A stretch of DNA of 20,277 nt from an uncultured Eggerthella sp. (GCA_900547965.1 URJE01000025.1:1-20277), one strand, 5' to 3'; shown: positions 1 through 8,942, numbered from the stretch's first letter. Notes: generated by a model not told the origin, from the sequence alone. Made by a program: numbers and translations.

Positions 1-110
1 GAAACGTCGCCAGCCTTTTTATTGCCTCGAATCAAATGCAATACCACGGCTTTTCTCGATGACGGGCTGGTGAGGTTACGCTTAAAAAGTGCGTGAAGGG
101 CAAAATGATC

Positions 111-129
111 CTTTACGTTCCGGTAGGGA
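111..129 (+). promoter_or_regulatory. possible MerR-family operator upstream of the UvrA-like gene
   Basis: The 19-bp stretch CTTTACGTTCCGGTAGGGA has the look of a MerR-family operator (an imperfect dyad with TACG/CGGTA near the centre). It lies between a weak -35-like ATGATC (105-110) and a poor -10-like stretch near 130-136. A 19-bp spacer is typical of MerR-controlled promoters. The dyad is imperfect, the -10 is weak, and no MerR gene is in the window, so this is tentative. The rest of 1-226 shows no gene I can support. Confidence 0.25.
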
Positions 130-226
130 AATGAATGAGCCATGATGCGCTTGAGCGGGATCTTTCCAATTGATTCGTTACGATGTATCTGAAATAGCAA
201 CAAGATCGCATGTGGAGGTTGTCCAG

Positions 227-2722
227 ATGAACACTGAACAGAGGCCAACCAGCATAAAAGTCAGAGGAGCTCGGGTCCATAACCTGAAAAATGTAGATGT
301 CGATATTCCTTTGGGCGGCATCGTTGGCATTGCGGGCGTATCCGGTTCGGGGAAGAGCTCGTTGGCTCTGGGGGTTCTGTATGCCGAAGGCTCACGGCGC
401 TACCTAGAATCGCTTTCCACGTACACCAGGAGAAGAATGACGCAGGCTGCCCGAGCCGATGTCGATGAAGTCCTCCATGTGCCGGCGGCGTTGGCTTTGC
501 ATCAAAGACCCTCAGTTCCCGGTATTCGCTCCACTTTCGGAACGGGAACGGAACTGCTGAATAGTTTGAGGCTGATGTTCTCGCGCCTTTCCAGCCATCG
601 TTGTCCCAACGGTCACTATGTAGAGCCCAGTATCAATGTTGCAACAATGGACGGTAATCTGGTTTGTCCGGAATGCGGCGAGCATTTTTTCGCGCCGGGA
701 GCAGAGGACCTTGCCTTCAATTCCGCGGGAGCTTGCAAGCATTGTGGAGGAACGGGAATGGTTCGAACCGTTGATCGATCGACGCTTATTCCCGATGAAA
801 GCAAAACCATTGACGAGGGCGCTGTTGCGCCTTGGAATTCCCTTATGTGGTCGCTGATGACTGATGTCTGTCGGGAAATGGGCGTACGTACCAATATTCC
901 TTTTTGCGAGCTTTCCGATAGGGAAAAGGAAATCGTCTACGACGGCCCGATGGAAAAGCGGCACATCTTTTATGTTCCGAAGAATAAAGACAGCACTTCA
1001 GCCGGCGAGCTGAACATGACTTACTACAGCGCAACCGCAACGGTGCTCAACGCCCTTAACAAGGTCAAGGACGACAAGGGCATGAAGCGCGTTGAGAAAT
1101 TTCTGAAAGAAGAGATATGCCCAGAATGTTGCGGTACAAGGCTTTCGGAGGAAGCTCGGGCACCGCGATTGATGGGCATGTCGTTAGCGGATGCTTGTCA
1201 GATGACATTGAAGGATTCTGTTGCATGGGTTAAGCGCGTGCCCGATGCCGTACCGAACGAAATGCGCGCTATGGCCCAGAGCATCTGTGAGTCGTATGAG
1301 GAAGTTGCTGCTAGGCTTATGGAATTGGGCCTTGGGTACCTAACGCTCGATAGGGCTTCGTCCACTCTTTCTACAGGTGAGCGCCAGCGCATGCAGTTGG
1401 CGCGGGCAGTGCGGAATCGTACGACGGGCGTGCTGTATGTTCTCGACGAACCCTCTATCGGATTGCATCCTGCGAATATTGTCGGATTGAACGGCGTAAT
1501 GCACGATCTTGTGCGGGACGGAAACTCCGTTTTGCTCGTAGACCATGACACCCAGATTCTCAAGGAATCGGATTGGCTTATCGAAATGGGCCCAGGTGCA
1601 GGCGCTGAAGGCGGAGCTGTTATTGCTCAGGGCACCGTGAAGAGTATCGAAGGCAACCCGAATTCCGTGATAGGCCCTTACCTTTCCGGTGCAACGGCGT
1701 CCGATGAACGCCCAAGGCATATTGCTGCTAACCTTGATGGCGCTATACGCATGGAAACAAATTCGATCCATACCGTAAAACCGCTTTCGGTACGCATACC
1801 CAAGCATCAGCTAACGGTAATTACGGGGGTTTCTGGCTCGGGCAAAACCACCATGGTACTGGAGAGCCTTATTCCTGGCCTGGAGGCGCTTTGTTACGGT
1901 AAACCCATGCCGAGCCATGTTTCTTCCATCCAGGCGGAAGGCATCAATCATGTGAAGCTGATCGATGCAACGCCCATTGGCGCTAACGTACGTTCAACCG
2001 TTGCTACCTATGCCAATGTGCATGATGCGTTACGAAGGACGTATGCAAGAACAGCAGATGCGAAGGAGCTTGGCCTTAAAGCGGGCGATTTTTCTTACAA
2101 CACGGGAAGCCTCCGGTGCCCTGTTTGCGATGGTGCTGGAACCATATCGTTCGATGTTCAGTTTCTGCCAGATGTCGATATTCCTTGTCCGGAATGTCGT
2201 GGGTCGAGATATCGGAAACAGGCAAATCAAATTCGCTATACCAACAAGCAGGGCGAGGAACGTTCTTTGCCCGAGCTCATGAACATGGACGTGAACGAGG
2301 CGGTAGTCTTTTGCCAGAACCTCAATTCCGTACGGCCTAAGCTCGAAACCCTCCGAGATTTGGGGCTGGGATATCTTACGCTTGACGAAGAAACTCCCTC
2401 ACTTTCTGGCGGCGAAGCGCAACGGTTAAAACTGGCAAGTGAAATGGGTAGGGAGCAGGCCGATTCGGTTTTCGTATTCGATGAGCCTACTATTGGCCTT
2501 CACCCTAGGGATGTTGAAACGTTGCTGCAGGTGTTTGATGCGTTGATTGCCAAAGGGGCTACGGTAGTTGTAATCGAGCATGACCTTGATGTTATTCGAG
2601 CTGCCGATTGCATTATCGATATGGGTCCTGGCGGCGGAGAAGAGGGCGGTCGAATCGTGGTCTGTGGCACGCAAGATGATGTGCGGAAATGCCCTGAAAG
2701 CGTTACGGGGAAATTCATTTAG
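227..2722 (+). CDS. UvrA-like ABC ATPase lacking the UvrB-binding domain
   Basis: An 831-residue double ABC ATPase of the UvrA family. Visible in order: Walker A GVSGSGKSS (37-45), zinc module with C147, C150, C170 and C173, signature LSTGERQ (381-387), Walker B YVLDEPSIGLHP (404-415), second Walker A GVSGSGKTT (534-542), second zinc module C631, C634, C654, C657, signature LSGGEAQR (726-733) and Walker B FVFDEPTIGLHP (749-760). Only about 20 residues separate the CPNGH segment (126-130) from the first zinc module. E. coli UvrA has over 100 there, forming the UvrB-binding domain, which explains the shorter length. Such paralogues (class II/III UvrA, including DrrC-type proteins) are linked to drug or DNA-damage tolerance rather than classical excision repair. 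The ATG at 227 is preferred because GGAGG (214-218) sits 8 nt upstream; a TTG at 170 in the same frame has no clear ribosome site. Family is certain; role is inferred. Confidence 0.93.
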   Translation: MNTEQRPTSIKVRGARVHNLKNVDVDIPLGGIVGIAGVSGSGKSSLALGVLYAEGSRRYLESLSTYTRRRMTQAARADVDEVLHVPAALALHQRPSVPGIRSTFGTGTELLNSLRLMFSRLSSHRCPNGHYVEPSINVATMDGNLVCPECGEHFFAPGAEDLAFNSAGACKHCGGTGMVRTVDRSTLIPDESKTIDEGAVAPWNSLMWSLMTDVCREMGVRTNIPFCELSDREKEIVYDGPMEKRHIFYVPKNKDSTSAGELNMTYYSATATVLNALNKVKDDKGMKRVEKFLKEEICPECCGTRLSEEARAPRLMGMSLADACQMTLKDSVAWVKRVPDAVPNEMRAMAQSICESYEEVAARLMELGLGYLTLDRASSTLSTGERQRMQLARAVRNRTTGVLYVLDEPSIGLHPANIVGLNGVMHDLVRDGNSVLLVDHDTQILKESDWLIEMGPGAGAEGGAVIAQGTVKSIEGNPNSVIGPYLSGATASDERPRHIAANLDGAIRMETNSIHTVKPLSVRIPKHQLTVITGVSGSGKTTMVLESLIPGLEALCYGKPMPSHVSSIQAEGINHVKLIDATPIGANVRSTVATYANVHDALRRTYARTADAKELGLKAGDFSYNTGSLRCPVCDGAGTISFDVQFLPDVDIPCPECRGSRYRKQANQIRYTNKQGEERSLPELMNMDVNEAVVFCQNLNSVRPKLETLRDLGLGYLTLDEETPSLSGGEAQRLKLASEMGREQADSVFVFDEPTIGLHPRDVETLLQVFDALIAKGATVVVIEHDLDVIRAADCIIDMGPGGGEEGGRIVVCGTQDDVRKCPESVTGKFI

Positions 2723-3057
2723 ACAGAACGAAGAGGGCAGTTCGTAGCTGTTTCGAAAAGTAGTTCTGATCAGTTGAGCGGATTTACAACGTTCCACACG
2801 CGCAACGAATGCGTTCACCGGGAATGGCAATGAACTTATGGATGCTCAAACTATCCATGCGACCAACGAATCCGTTTGCTTGGCGGGTGCCAGTGATGGT
2901 CTTGGCGGGTGCGATCGGCGAATATTCCAAAATGGTGGTTCTGCTCTTTGGCCGCATAGATCGAATAACGGTGTAGGAATTCTTCGATCAAGCTTTTAAA
3001 CGTAACAATTGGGTGATATTTTTTTTCCATTACTATCCTTTTGGAAGGGGGATGTGA
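2723..3057. other. 335-bp intergenic region with a 12-bp direct repeat and two weak small reading frames
   Basis: No recognised gene or strong terminator. The 12-mer CTTGGCGGGTGC occurs at 2879-2890 and 2901-2912. Two competing short frames exist. A minus-strand frame from ATG 3031 down to 2851 (59 aa, beginning MEKKYHPIVTF) has AAAGGA upstream. A plus-strand frame 2830-2976 (48 aa, beginning MNLWMLKLSM) has a hydrophobic middle. I recognise neither, and they overlap, so at most one is real. The minus-strand frame would need a promoter inside the permease gene. The 3' part carries the ribosome site of the permease. Confidence 0.4.
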
Positions 3058-4545
3058 GTGGTCGAAGAAAAACAGGAGAATCCGCTGCACGCAAAGGAAG
3101 AAGGGCGTGCAGAAGGTTCTTCGGAAGAAACCACTGGTAATGGCAGGTCGTTGGGCGTTTTCTCGTTCGAAGGCGATATTCCGCTTACACAGGCGGTTCC
3201 GTTGGGCCTGCAGCATGTGCTGGCCATGTTTGTGGGCAATTTAACACCGCTGCTTATCGTGACGGGCGTTTGTGGTTTGGCTACCGCCGAATTCGCAGAA
3301 ATCCAGTTGGCGCTGCTGCAGAACGCCATGCTGATTGCTGGCGTGGTAACGTTGGTTCAGTTGTTCGGCATCGGTCCTGTAGGTGGCAGAGTGCCTATCA
3401 TTATGGGCACGTCGTCCGGCTTCATCGGTGTGTTCAATTCCGTTGCCGCATCTATGGGCGGTGGCCTTGTTGCCTATGGCGCTATTATGGGCGCTTCGCT
3501 CATCGGTGGCTTGTTCGAAGCTGTTCTGGGCTTCTTTCTAAAGCCGCTTCGCAGATTCTTTCCGTCTATTGTCACGGGTACCGTTGTGCTTTCCATCGGC
3601 TTGAGTCTTATTAGTGTTGGCGTTAATGCTTTCGGCGGCGGTAACAGCGCAGTTGACTTTGGTTCGCTTGAAAACCTGTGCTTAGCGTTGGTCGTCTTGA
3701 TTGTCATCTTGGCGGTCAAGCACGCCACCACGGGTTTTTTGAGCGCTTCTTCGATTTTGGCCGGCATTATTGTGGGCTATGTTGTTGCAGGCATCATGGG
3801 TTTGGTTCTGCCTACTACGGGCGTTACCGCCGAAGGCGTCGAGTACACCAAAGCTTGGGTTCTGAATTGGGATAAAGTGGCAGAAGCATCCTGGTTCGCC
3901 GTTCCTGCCTTGATGCCCGTTGCCCCTGTATTCGACATGCGTGCTATTGCTCCTGTGCTGGTTATGTTTGTTGTCACGGCTGTTGAAACGGTCGGCGATA
4001 TCTCAGGCGTAACTCAGGGTGGCATGGATCGTGAAGCCACCGATAAGGAGCTTTCCGGTGGCGTGGTTTGCGACGGCATCGGCTCATCGTTCGCCGCTAT
4101 GTTCGGCGTCTTGCCCAATACGTCTTTCAGCCAGAACGTTGGCTTGGTTGCCATGACTAAGATGGTTAATCGCAAAGCTTTGGCGTGCGGTGCCCTCTTC
4201 TTGATTCTGTGTGGCTTGTGCCCGAAGCTGGCGGCAGTGATTTCGATCATGCCTCAGTCGGTTCTTGGAGGCGCTGCTGTTATCATGTTCGCCTCTATTG
4301 TGGTTAGCGGTATTCAGCTTATTACGCGCGATCCGCTCACCTCGCGTAATCTCAGCATCGTTTCGGTTGCTCTTGGTTTGGGCTACGGCATTGGCGCTAA
4401 CCCTGCCGTTCTGGCTGGTGCGCCCGAGATGGTAAGTCTTATTTTTGGCGGTTCCGGCATCGTTGCTGCAGCTGCGGTGGCCATCCTTTTGAACATCGTG
4501 CTCCCGAAAGATTCAGCTCTTCTTAAGAAGGATTCGAACAATTAG
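3058..4545 (+). CDS. NCS2-family purine permease (xanthine/urate type)
   Basis: A 495-residue nucleobase:cation symporter-2 membrane protein, expected to import a purine with H+ or Na+. After a charged cytoplasmic N-terminus (1-37), hydrophobic segments run to the end. Family landmarks are the LQH motif in TM1 (51-53), MGTSSGFIGV (116-125), the TAVETVGD segment with E310, and SQNVGLVAMT with Q359 and N360. In E. coli XanQ the matching Glu and Gln-Asn positions shape the purine site, and QNxG is usual in xanthine/urate members. Uracil carriers differ there. The start is GTG at 3058, with AAGGGGG (3045-3051) 6 nt upstream; the nearby ATG at 3053 is followed at once by TGA. It lies beside a purine-hydroxylase-like cluster, which supports substrate delivery to that enzyme. 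The exact purine cannot be read from sequence. A strong terminator follows. Confidence 0.9.
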   Translation: MVEEKQENPLHAKEEGRAEGSSEETTGNGRSLGVFSFEGDIPLTQAVPLGLQHVLAMFVGNLTPLLIVTGVCGLATAEFAEIQLALLQNAMLIAGVVTLVQLFGIGPVGGRVPIIMGTSSGFIGVFNSVAASMGGGLVAYGAIMGASLIGGLFEAVLGFFLKPLRRFFPSIVTGTVVLSIGLSLISVGVNAFGGGNSAVDFGSLENLCLALVVLIVILAVKHATTGFLSASSILAGIIVGYVVAGIMGLVLPTTGVTAEGVEYTKAWVLNWDKVAEASWFAVPALMPVAPVFDMRAIAPVLVMFVVTAVETVGDISGVTQGGMDREATDKELSGGVVCDGIGSSFAAMFGVLPNTSFSQNVGLVAMTKMVNRKALACGALFLILCGLCPKLAAVISIMPQSVLGGAAVIMFASIVVSGIQLITRDPLTSRNLSIVSVALGLGYGIGANPAVLAGAPEMVSLIFGGSGIVAAAAVAILLNIVLPKDSALLKKDSNN

Positions 4546-4570
4546 GCATTAGCTGTTCGGGTTTATTGCG

Positions 4571-4607
4571 CGCCCGGCGGGATGCTGTATCCTGCTGGGC
4601 GTTTTTT
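4571..4607 (+). terminator. Rho-independent terminator of the permease gene
   Basis: A 13-bp stem pairs CGCCCGGCGGGAT (4571-4583) with ATCCTGCTGGGCG (4589-4601), including two G-T pairs, with a 5-nt loop, followed by six T (4602-4607). It begins 26 nt after the permease stop and separates it from the convergent mocA-like gene. Confidence 0.9.
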
Positions 4608-4674
4608 GTCCTATACCCCGTTTTTGCGAAAAAGCACGTTTGGTTTGATGGAATTCGGTTCTTTCTTGCAACTA

Positions 4675-5277
4675 CTAGTGGGCTAGGTGCTTCTGCAAAA
4701 GGGCCAGATCTTCAAGCGTATCGACATCGAAGAGTTCCCATTTGCTTGAAACCTCGATGCATCGAACGAGCTCTTTGTGCTGTTTGGCGACATAGCCGCC
4801 GCCTTTGCCAGATGGGAGCGTTAGCAGTTCGTCGAGTGCCCATGAGGGGAATAGCACGGGGGCGCCTGGCGTGTCCTTGAAGCTAGTGCGCCAAATGCAT
4901 TTAGGGGTGTTTTCTGCGGCCCGTAAAAGGGCGGTAATAGTGCTTGGGCTGATAAGCGGTTGGTCTGCCTGGAAAAAAGTAACGGTGTCGCATTCGCCTA
5001 TGGCGCCCATACCCAATCGGACCGTATCATTCCGATGCGGCTTGCTGTGAAGGACCGCTTCGGCACCTAACGCCTGACACACTTTGGCTACTTCATCGTG
5101 GCGGGTAACCACCACGCGTTTTTCAAAGAGATTTTCAGTTGCTCGAATTACGTATTGAATAAGCGGTGTTCCATTTAGCTTGGCCATGAGCTTATTGCCT
5201 CCAAATCGAGTACCCATGCCCGATGCCATGATGATGCATCCATGCTTCGTTTTTGTCTGTTTGACAAGGTGTGGCAT
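4675..5277 (-). CDS. mocA: MocA-like molybdenum cofactor nucleotidyltransferase
   Basis: A 200-residue NTP-transferase of the MocA/YgfJ type. Such enzymes transfer CMP (or another nucleotide) to molybdopterin to make the dinucleotide cofactor of xanthine-dehydrogenase-family enzymes. The nucleotide-binding loop MASGMGTRFGGNK (17-29) is the family's AAGxSxRMGxxK signature with Met-Ala in place of Ala-Ala. QADQPLIS (103-110) carries the metal-binding Asp, and GAPVLFP (138-144) and FDVDTLEDL (183-191) are also typical. The ATG at 5277 leaves room for the first beta strand before the loop; AAAGGG lies 10 nt upstream. It is divergent from the hydroxylase genes with a 105-bp shared promoter region. 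E. coli ygfJ likewise lies in the yqeB-yqeC-xdhD neighbourhood. CTP versus GTP preference is not decided here. Confidence 0.85.
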   Translation of the reverse strand: MPHLVKQTKTKHGCIIMASGMGTRFGGNKLMAKLNGTPLIQYVIRATENLFEKRVVVTRHDEVAKVCQALGAEAVLHSKPHRNDTVRLGMGAIGECDTVTFFQADQPLISPSTITALLRAAENTPKCIWRTSFKDTPGAPVLFPSWALDELLTLPSGKGGGYVAKQHKELVRCIEVSSKWELFDVDTLEDLALLQKHLAH

Positions 5278-5345
5278 ATCGATTTTGCCCTTTGCGAATT
5301 CGGTGGTTGGATTTGCCCTCTAAGCGGATAGCTATCGGTTCAAAG

Positions 5346-5351
5346 TATAAT
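5346..5351 (+). promoter_or_regulatory. consensus -10 box of the hydroxylase operon
   Basis: A perfect TATAAT lies 31 nt before the GTG start of the FAD-subunit gene, in the 105-bp divergent region shared with mocA. I see no good -35 at 16-18 bp, so an activator may be needed or the -10 may be fortuitous. The predicted leader would be about 25 nt. Confidence 0.5.
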
Positions 5352-5382
5352 AAGAATATCTATGTAAAGTTCTAGTAATGGG

Positions 5383-6183
5383 GTGAGTGTCATTATCACC
5401 TTTCAGAAATATGTTCGCCCGCAGAGTCTGGAAGAGGCCTGGGAATTGAACCAGAAAAAGCGCCACCGCATCGTTGCTGGCATGATGTGGTTGAAAATGG
5501 GCAAGCATTCCTTCGGCACTGCTATCGACTTGTGCGATTTGGGCTTGGACGAAATAGAGGAAGCCGAAAACGAGTTCCGCATTGGCGCTATGGTTACGCT
5601 GCGGCAAATGGAAAAGCACCCTGGTTTAGCCGCTTATTCTTGCGGTGCGGTTGAAGCTGCGTTCAAGGATATTGTGGGCGTGCAGTTCCGCAATGGTGCC
5701 ACATTGGGCGGGAGCTTATGGCGTCGCATGGGTTTTTCTGACATCGTTACTGTATTTATGGCCATGGACAGCTACGTTGAACTTTTCGAGGGTGGCATAG
5801 TCCCCTTGGAAGAATTCGTAGGCATGAAATACGACAAGGATCTTCTGGTGCGGCTCATTGTGAAAAAGCAACCCGGCGCATTTGCTTATCAGGCGGTACG
5901 TAAGCAGCGTACCGATTTGCCTTCGCTGAACTGCGCTGCGGCCAAGCTGGGCAATGAGTATCGCGTGGTAGTGGGGTCGCGTCCTGCGCGCGCCATGATT
6001 CTTCGCGACGATCAGGGCTTTTTGGCCAACGGTATCACGGAAGAAAGTGCCGCGTCTTTTGCTGAGTATGCTGCAAACACCATTCCCGTGTCAGGAAACA
6101 TGTGGGGCAGCGCCGAGTATCGAAAGGCATTGGTTCCGGTTCTTACACGCCGTACCCTTATGGCTTTGGGAGAGGTTCAGTAA
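5383..6183 (+). CDS. FAD-binding subunit of a molybdenum hydroxylase (XdhB/YgfM-like)
   Basis: A 266-residue FAD subunit that would pass electrons between the 2Fe-2S clusters and the external acceptor. FRNGATLGGSLWRRMGFSD (102-120) matches the conserved xRNxATxGGNxxxxxxxSD FAD-binding block. The first FAD loop, usually AGGTDL, reads VAGMMWLKM (31-39), a clear deviation. Length fits short YgfM-type subunits (about 260 aa) and not fused eukaryotic enzymes. The start is GTG at 5383, with only a weak ribosome site; an ATG at 5378 closes after two codons. The stop codon overlaps the next start (TAATG at 6181-6185), so translation is coupled. It heads a six-gene unit. Confidence 0.87.
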   Translation: MSVIITFQKYVRPQSLEEAWELNQKKRHRIVAGMMWLKMGKHSFGTAIDLCDLGLDEIEEAENEFRIGAMVTLRQMEKHPGLAAYSCGAVEAAFKDIVGVQFRNGATLGGSLWRRMGFSDIVTVFMAMDSYVELFEGGIVPLEEFVGMKYDKDLLVRLIVKKQPGAFAYQAVRKQRTDLPSLNCAAAKLGNEYRVVVGSRPARAMILRDDQGFLANGITEESAASFAEYAANTIPVSGNMWGSAEYRKALVPVLTRRTLMALGEVQ

Positions 6184-6656
6184 TGGAAATCAAAATCAAA
6201 CTGAATGGAAAGATGATTTCCGACGACATCCCGGTCGATATGCTGCTGATCGATTTCGTTCGCGCCCATAATTGCTTTAGCGTTAAGCGTGGATGCGAAA
6301 CGTCGAGCTGTGGTTTGTGCACAGTGTTGCTTGACGACCAACCCGTTTTGTCTTGCTCGACGTTGGCAGCTCGTGCAGATGGCCACAGCGTGTACACCTT
6401 GGAGGGGCTGCAAGAAGAGGCGTCCGAATTTGTGGGATTCATTGCCGATCAAGGTGCTGAACAGTGCGGTTTCTGCAATCCCGGTTTCGTTATGAATACC
6501 ATTGCCTTGCTGCGAGAAAATCCCGATCCCACGGATGAGGAGATCCTGGCATACCTCAGCGGAAACCTTTGTCGCTGCTCGGGTTATGTGGGCCAGCAGC
6601 GCGGTATTCGCAACTTCTTGAACAGCAGGAAAGCGCAGGAGGCTGAACGTGAATAG
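6183..6656 (+). CDS. 2Fe-2S subunit of a molybdenum hydroxylase (XdhC/CoxS-like)
   Basis: A 157-residue iron-sulfur subunit carrying the two [2Fe-2S] clusters of a xanthine-dehydrogenase-family enzyme. The plant-type ferredoxin cluster uses C38, C43, C46 and C58 (CETSSCGLC then C). The second cluster uses C95, C98, C130 and C132 (CGFCNPG and LCRCSGY). Asn replaces the usual Thr in CGFCTPG. All eight ligands are present, so the electron path is intact. The ATG at 6183 overlaps the upstream stop; an earlier in-frame ATG at 6102 would add 27 residues overlapping the FAD subunit and is unlikely. The 3' end overlaps the next start by 8 nt. Confidence 0.93.
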   Translation: MEIKIKLNGKMISDDIPVDMLLIDFVRAHNCFSVKRGCETSSCGLCTVLLDDQPVLSCSTLAARADGHSVYTLEGLQEEASEFVGFIADQGAEQCGFCNPGFVMNTIALLRENPDPTDEEILAYLSGNLCRCSGYVGQQRGIRNFLNSRKAQEAERE

Positions 6657-8940
6657 ACCCGATTACCAATCTGTGGGCAAGTCCGTTCGTAAAAAGGACT
6701 CGCTGCAGCTGTTGCTGGGCAAGCCAGTTTACACCGATGACATTGTCCCCGATGCGTTGGTGGTGAAATTGCTTCGAAGCCCTCACGCCAATGCCATCGT
6801 TGAAACCATCGACACTTCAAAGGCTAAGAAACTTCCTGATGTGGTGGATGTGTACACATGGGAAGACGTGCCGAATGAGCGTTTTTCGAACGCTGGCCAA
6901 ACGTACCCCGAAACCAGTCCGTACGACCGCCTAATTATCGACCGCCATGTTCGGTTTGTGGGTGACGTGGTTGCTATCGTTGCAGCCGAAACTGAAGAGG
7001 CTGCCGAAAAAGCCCTTGGGCGCATTAAAGTTACGTACAACGTGCTGGAACCGGTGTTAGATTTCCGCGCCGCTAAAGACAACCCCGTACTGGTGCATCC
7101 TGAAAGCAACTGGCATATGCTGTGCGACCTGGGTGGAGACAACACGCGCAACTTGGTAGGCGGCACCGCCGATGCCGATGGCGACGTGGAAGCAGTGCTT
7201 GCAGATTGCGATATCGTGCTGGAGCGTACCTACCATACGAAAGCCTACAACCAGGCCATGATGGAAACGTTCCGTACCTTTACTCAGCTTGATCGTTATG
7301 GCCGCTTGCATGTTGTTTCCTCTACGCAGATCGTATTTCATGTACGTCGCATTCTGTCCAATGCATTGGGCATTCCGAAAAGCCGCATCCGCGTAGAAAA
7401 GCCGCGTATCGGTGGCGGATTTGGCGCAAAGCAGACTGCGGTCTGCGAGGTATATCCTGCGTTTGTCACCATGAAAACCGGGCGCCCTGCAATGTGCATT
7501 TTCTCGCGCAAGGAAGCGCAGACCTGTGGTTCTCCGCGCCACGAAATGGAAATCTCTGTGCGTCTGGGCGCCAACAACGATGGGCGAATTCGCGCTTTAG
7601 CTGTTAACACGCTTTCCAACTCGGGTGCCTATGGTGAGCATGGTTGGGCTACGGTTGGCTTAACTGGGCACAAATCCATTCCGCTGTATACGGGGTCGCT
7701 CGAAGCCTTCAAGTTTACCGCTGATGTGGTGTACACGAATATGCAGCCCTCTGGTGCATATCGTGGCTTCGGCGCGACGCAGGGTCAGTTTGCTGTTGAA
7801 ACCACGGTGAACGAACTTGCTGAAAAATTGGGCATGGATCCTATCGCCATTCGCGAGAAGAACATGGTGCGTGAGGGTATGGCCATGCCTGCTTACTATG
7901 GCGAGGTAACCAATTCCTGCGCACTCGATCGCTGCATGGAGCGTTGCGCTGAACTGTTTGACTGGAAAGCAAAGTACCCTGTACGCGAAATGGGCAATGG
8001 CAAAGTGCGCGCTGCTGGCGTAGGCATGTCCATGCAGGGCTCTGGCATTTCCGGCATCGATGTTGGTTCGGTTACCCTCAAGCTGAACGACGACGGCTCG
8101 TTCATGATGCTCATTGGTGCCGCCGATATGGGCACGGGCTGCGATACCATCCTTGCCCAGATGGTTGCTGAGCACATGGAGTGCTCCGTTGAAAATGTTT
8201 CCGTATTTGGCGCCGATACCGATGCTTCTCCGTACGATTCTGGTTCGTATGCTTCTTCTACCACCTACGTTACGGGTATGGCTGTTGAAAAGGCATGCAA
8301 TCAGCTAAAGGAAAAGCTGTTCGCTATTGCCGCCGATATTCTCGAATGCGAGCCCGAAGAGCTGCAGTTTGAAGATGGGCGTGTATTGCGAGAAAGCACA
8401 GGCCAGAAGGTTTCATTGCAGGAGATTGCCGTCAAGAGCCAGTGCAGCAACCGCGAGGCTCCCGAGGCTACCGCTATGCATTCTTCGCCTGTTTCCCCGC
8501 CTCCGTTTATGGTGGGCATGGCGGAAATCGAGTTGGATCGCGAAACCGGTGTGGTAGAAGTGCTTAACTACGCCGCTGTGGTTGATTGCGGTATTCCCAT
8601 CAACCCTGCCTTGGCGCGCATTCAGGTTGAAGGTGGCATCGTTCAAGGTATCGGCCATACGCTGATGGAGGATGTAACCCGCACGCCGACAGGTAAGATT
8701 CGCGAATCGAGCTTGTTCACGTATCGTTTGCCGACCCGCTTGGATACGGGGAACATCAACGTGGAATTTGAGAATTCGTATGAGCCCACCGGGCCGTTTG
8801 GCGCTAAATCCATCGGCGAAATCGTTATCAATACGCCTGCCCCTGCACTGACTCAAGCGATTTATCGAGCAACGGGCGTTTGGCATCGCGAGTTGCCGAT
8901 TTTGCCGGAACATATCCTGCTTGCGAAACCGGAGGAATAA
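6649..8940 (+). CDS. molybdopterin-binding catalytic subunit of a (probably selenium-dependent) purine hydroxylase
   Basis: A 763-residue xanthine-dehydrogenase-family Mo subunit. Landmarks are GGGFGAKQ (255-262) and AYRGFGATQ (370-378) at the Mo cofactor, GTGCDTILAQMVAE (495-508), VVDCGIPINP (644-653) and GAKSIGE with the catalytic base Glu724. The segment QAMMETFRT (202-210) keeps the Glu of the substrate pocket; neighbouring residues differ from textbook xanthine dehydrogenase. Selenium dependence is inferred from the adjacent yqeC and yqeB, which track with labile-Se enzymes; the sequence itself does not show it. The start is GTG at 6649 with AGGAGG 6 nt upstream. The substrate is likely a purine because a xanthine/urate-type permease is nearby, but nicotinate or another N-heterocycle is possible. 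Confidence 0.92.
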   Translation: MNRPDYQSVGKSVRKKDSLQLLLGKPVYTDDIVPDALVVKLLRSPHANAIVETIDTSKAKKLPDVVDVYTWEDVPNERFSNAGQTYPETSPYDRLIIDRHVRFVGDVVAIVAAETEEAAEKALGRIKVTYNVLEPVLDFRAAKDNPVLVHPESNWHMLCDLGGDNTRNLVGGTADADGDVEAVLADCDIVLERTYHTKAYNQAMMETFRTFTQLDRYGRLHVVSSTQIVFHVRRILSNALGIPKSRIRVEKPRIGGGFGAKQTAVCEVYPAFVTMKTGRPAMCIFSRKEAQTCGSPRHEMEISVRLGANNDGRIRALAVNTLSNSGAYGEHGWATVGLTGHKSIPLYTGSLEAFKFTADVVYTNMQPSGAYRGFGATQGQFAVETTVNELAEKLGMDPIAIREKNMVREGMAMPAYYGEVTNSCALDRCMERCAELFDWKAKYPVREMGNGKVRAAGVGMSMQGSGISGIDVGSVTLKLNDDGSFMMLIGAADMGTGCDTILAQMVAEHMECSVENVSVFGADTDASPYDSGSYASSTTYVTGMAVEKACNQLKEKLFAIAADILECEPEELQFEDGRVLRESTGQKVSLQEIAVKSQCSNREAPEATAMHSSPVSPPPFMVGMAEIELDRETGVVEVLNYAAVVDCGIPINPALARIQVEGGIVQGIGHTLMEDVTRTPTGKIRESSLFTYRLPTRLDTGNINVEFENSYEPTGPFGAKSIGEIVINTPAPALTQAIYRATGVWHRELPILPEHILLAKPEE

Positions 8941-8942
8941 CC

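Noticed and set aside
170..226. TTG-initiated 19-residue extension of the UvrA-like protein
   Set aside because: No ribosome site; ATG 227 has GGAGG at ideal spacing and fits the family N-terminus.
2851..3216. 121-residue minus-strand open frame
   Set aside because: Most of it is antisense to the permease coding sequence; only the part from 3031 to 2851 is considered, as a weak candidate.
6649..8940. selenocysteine in the hydroxylase
   Set aside because: There is no in-frame TGA; selenium in this enzyme class is a labile ligand of the cofactor, not an amino acid.
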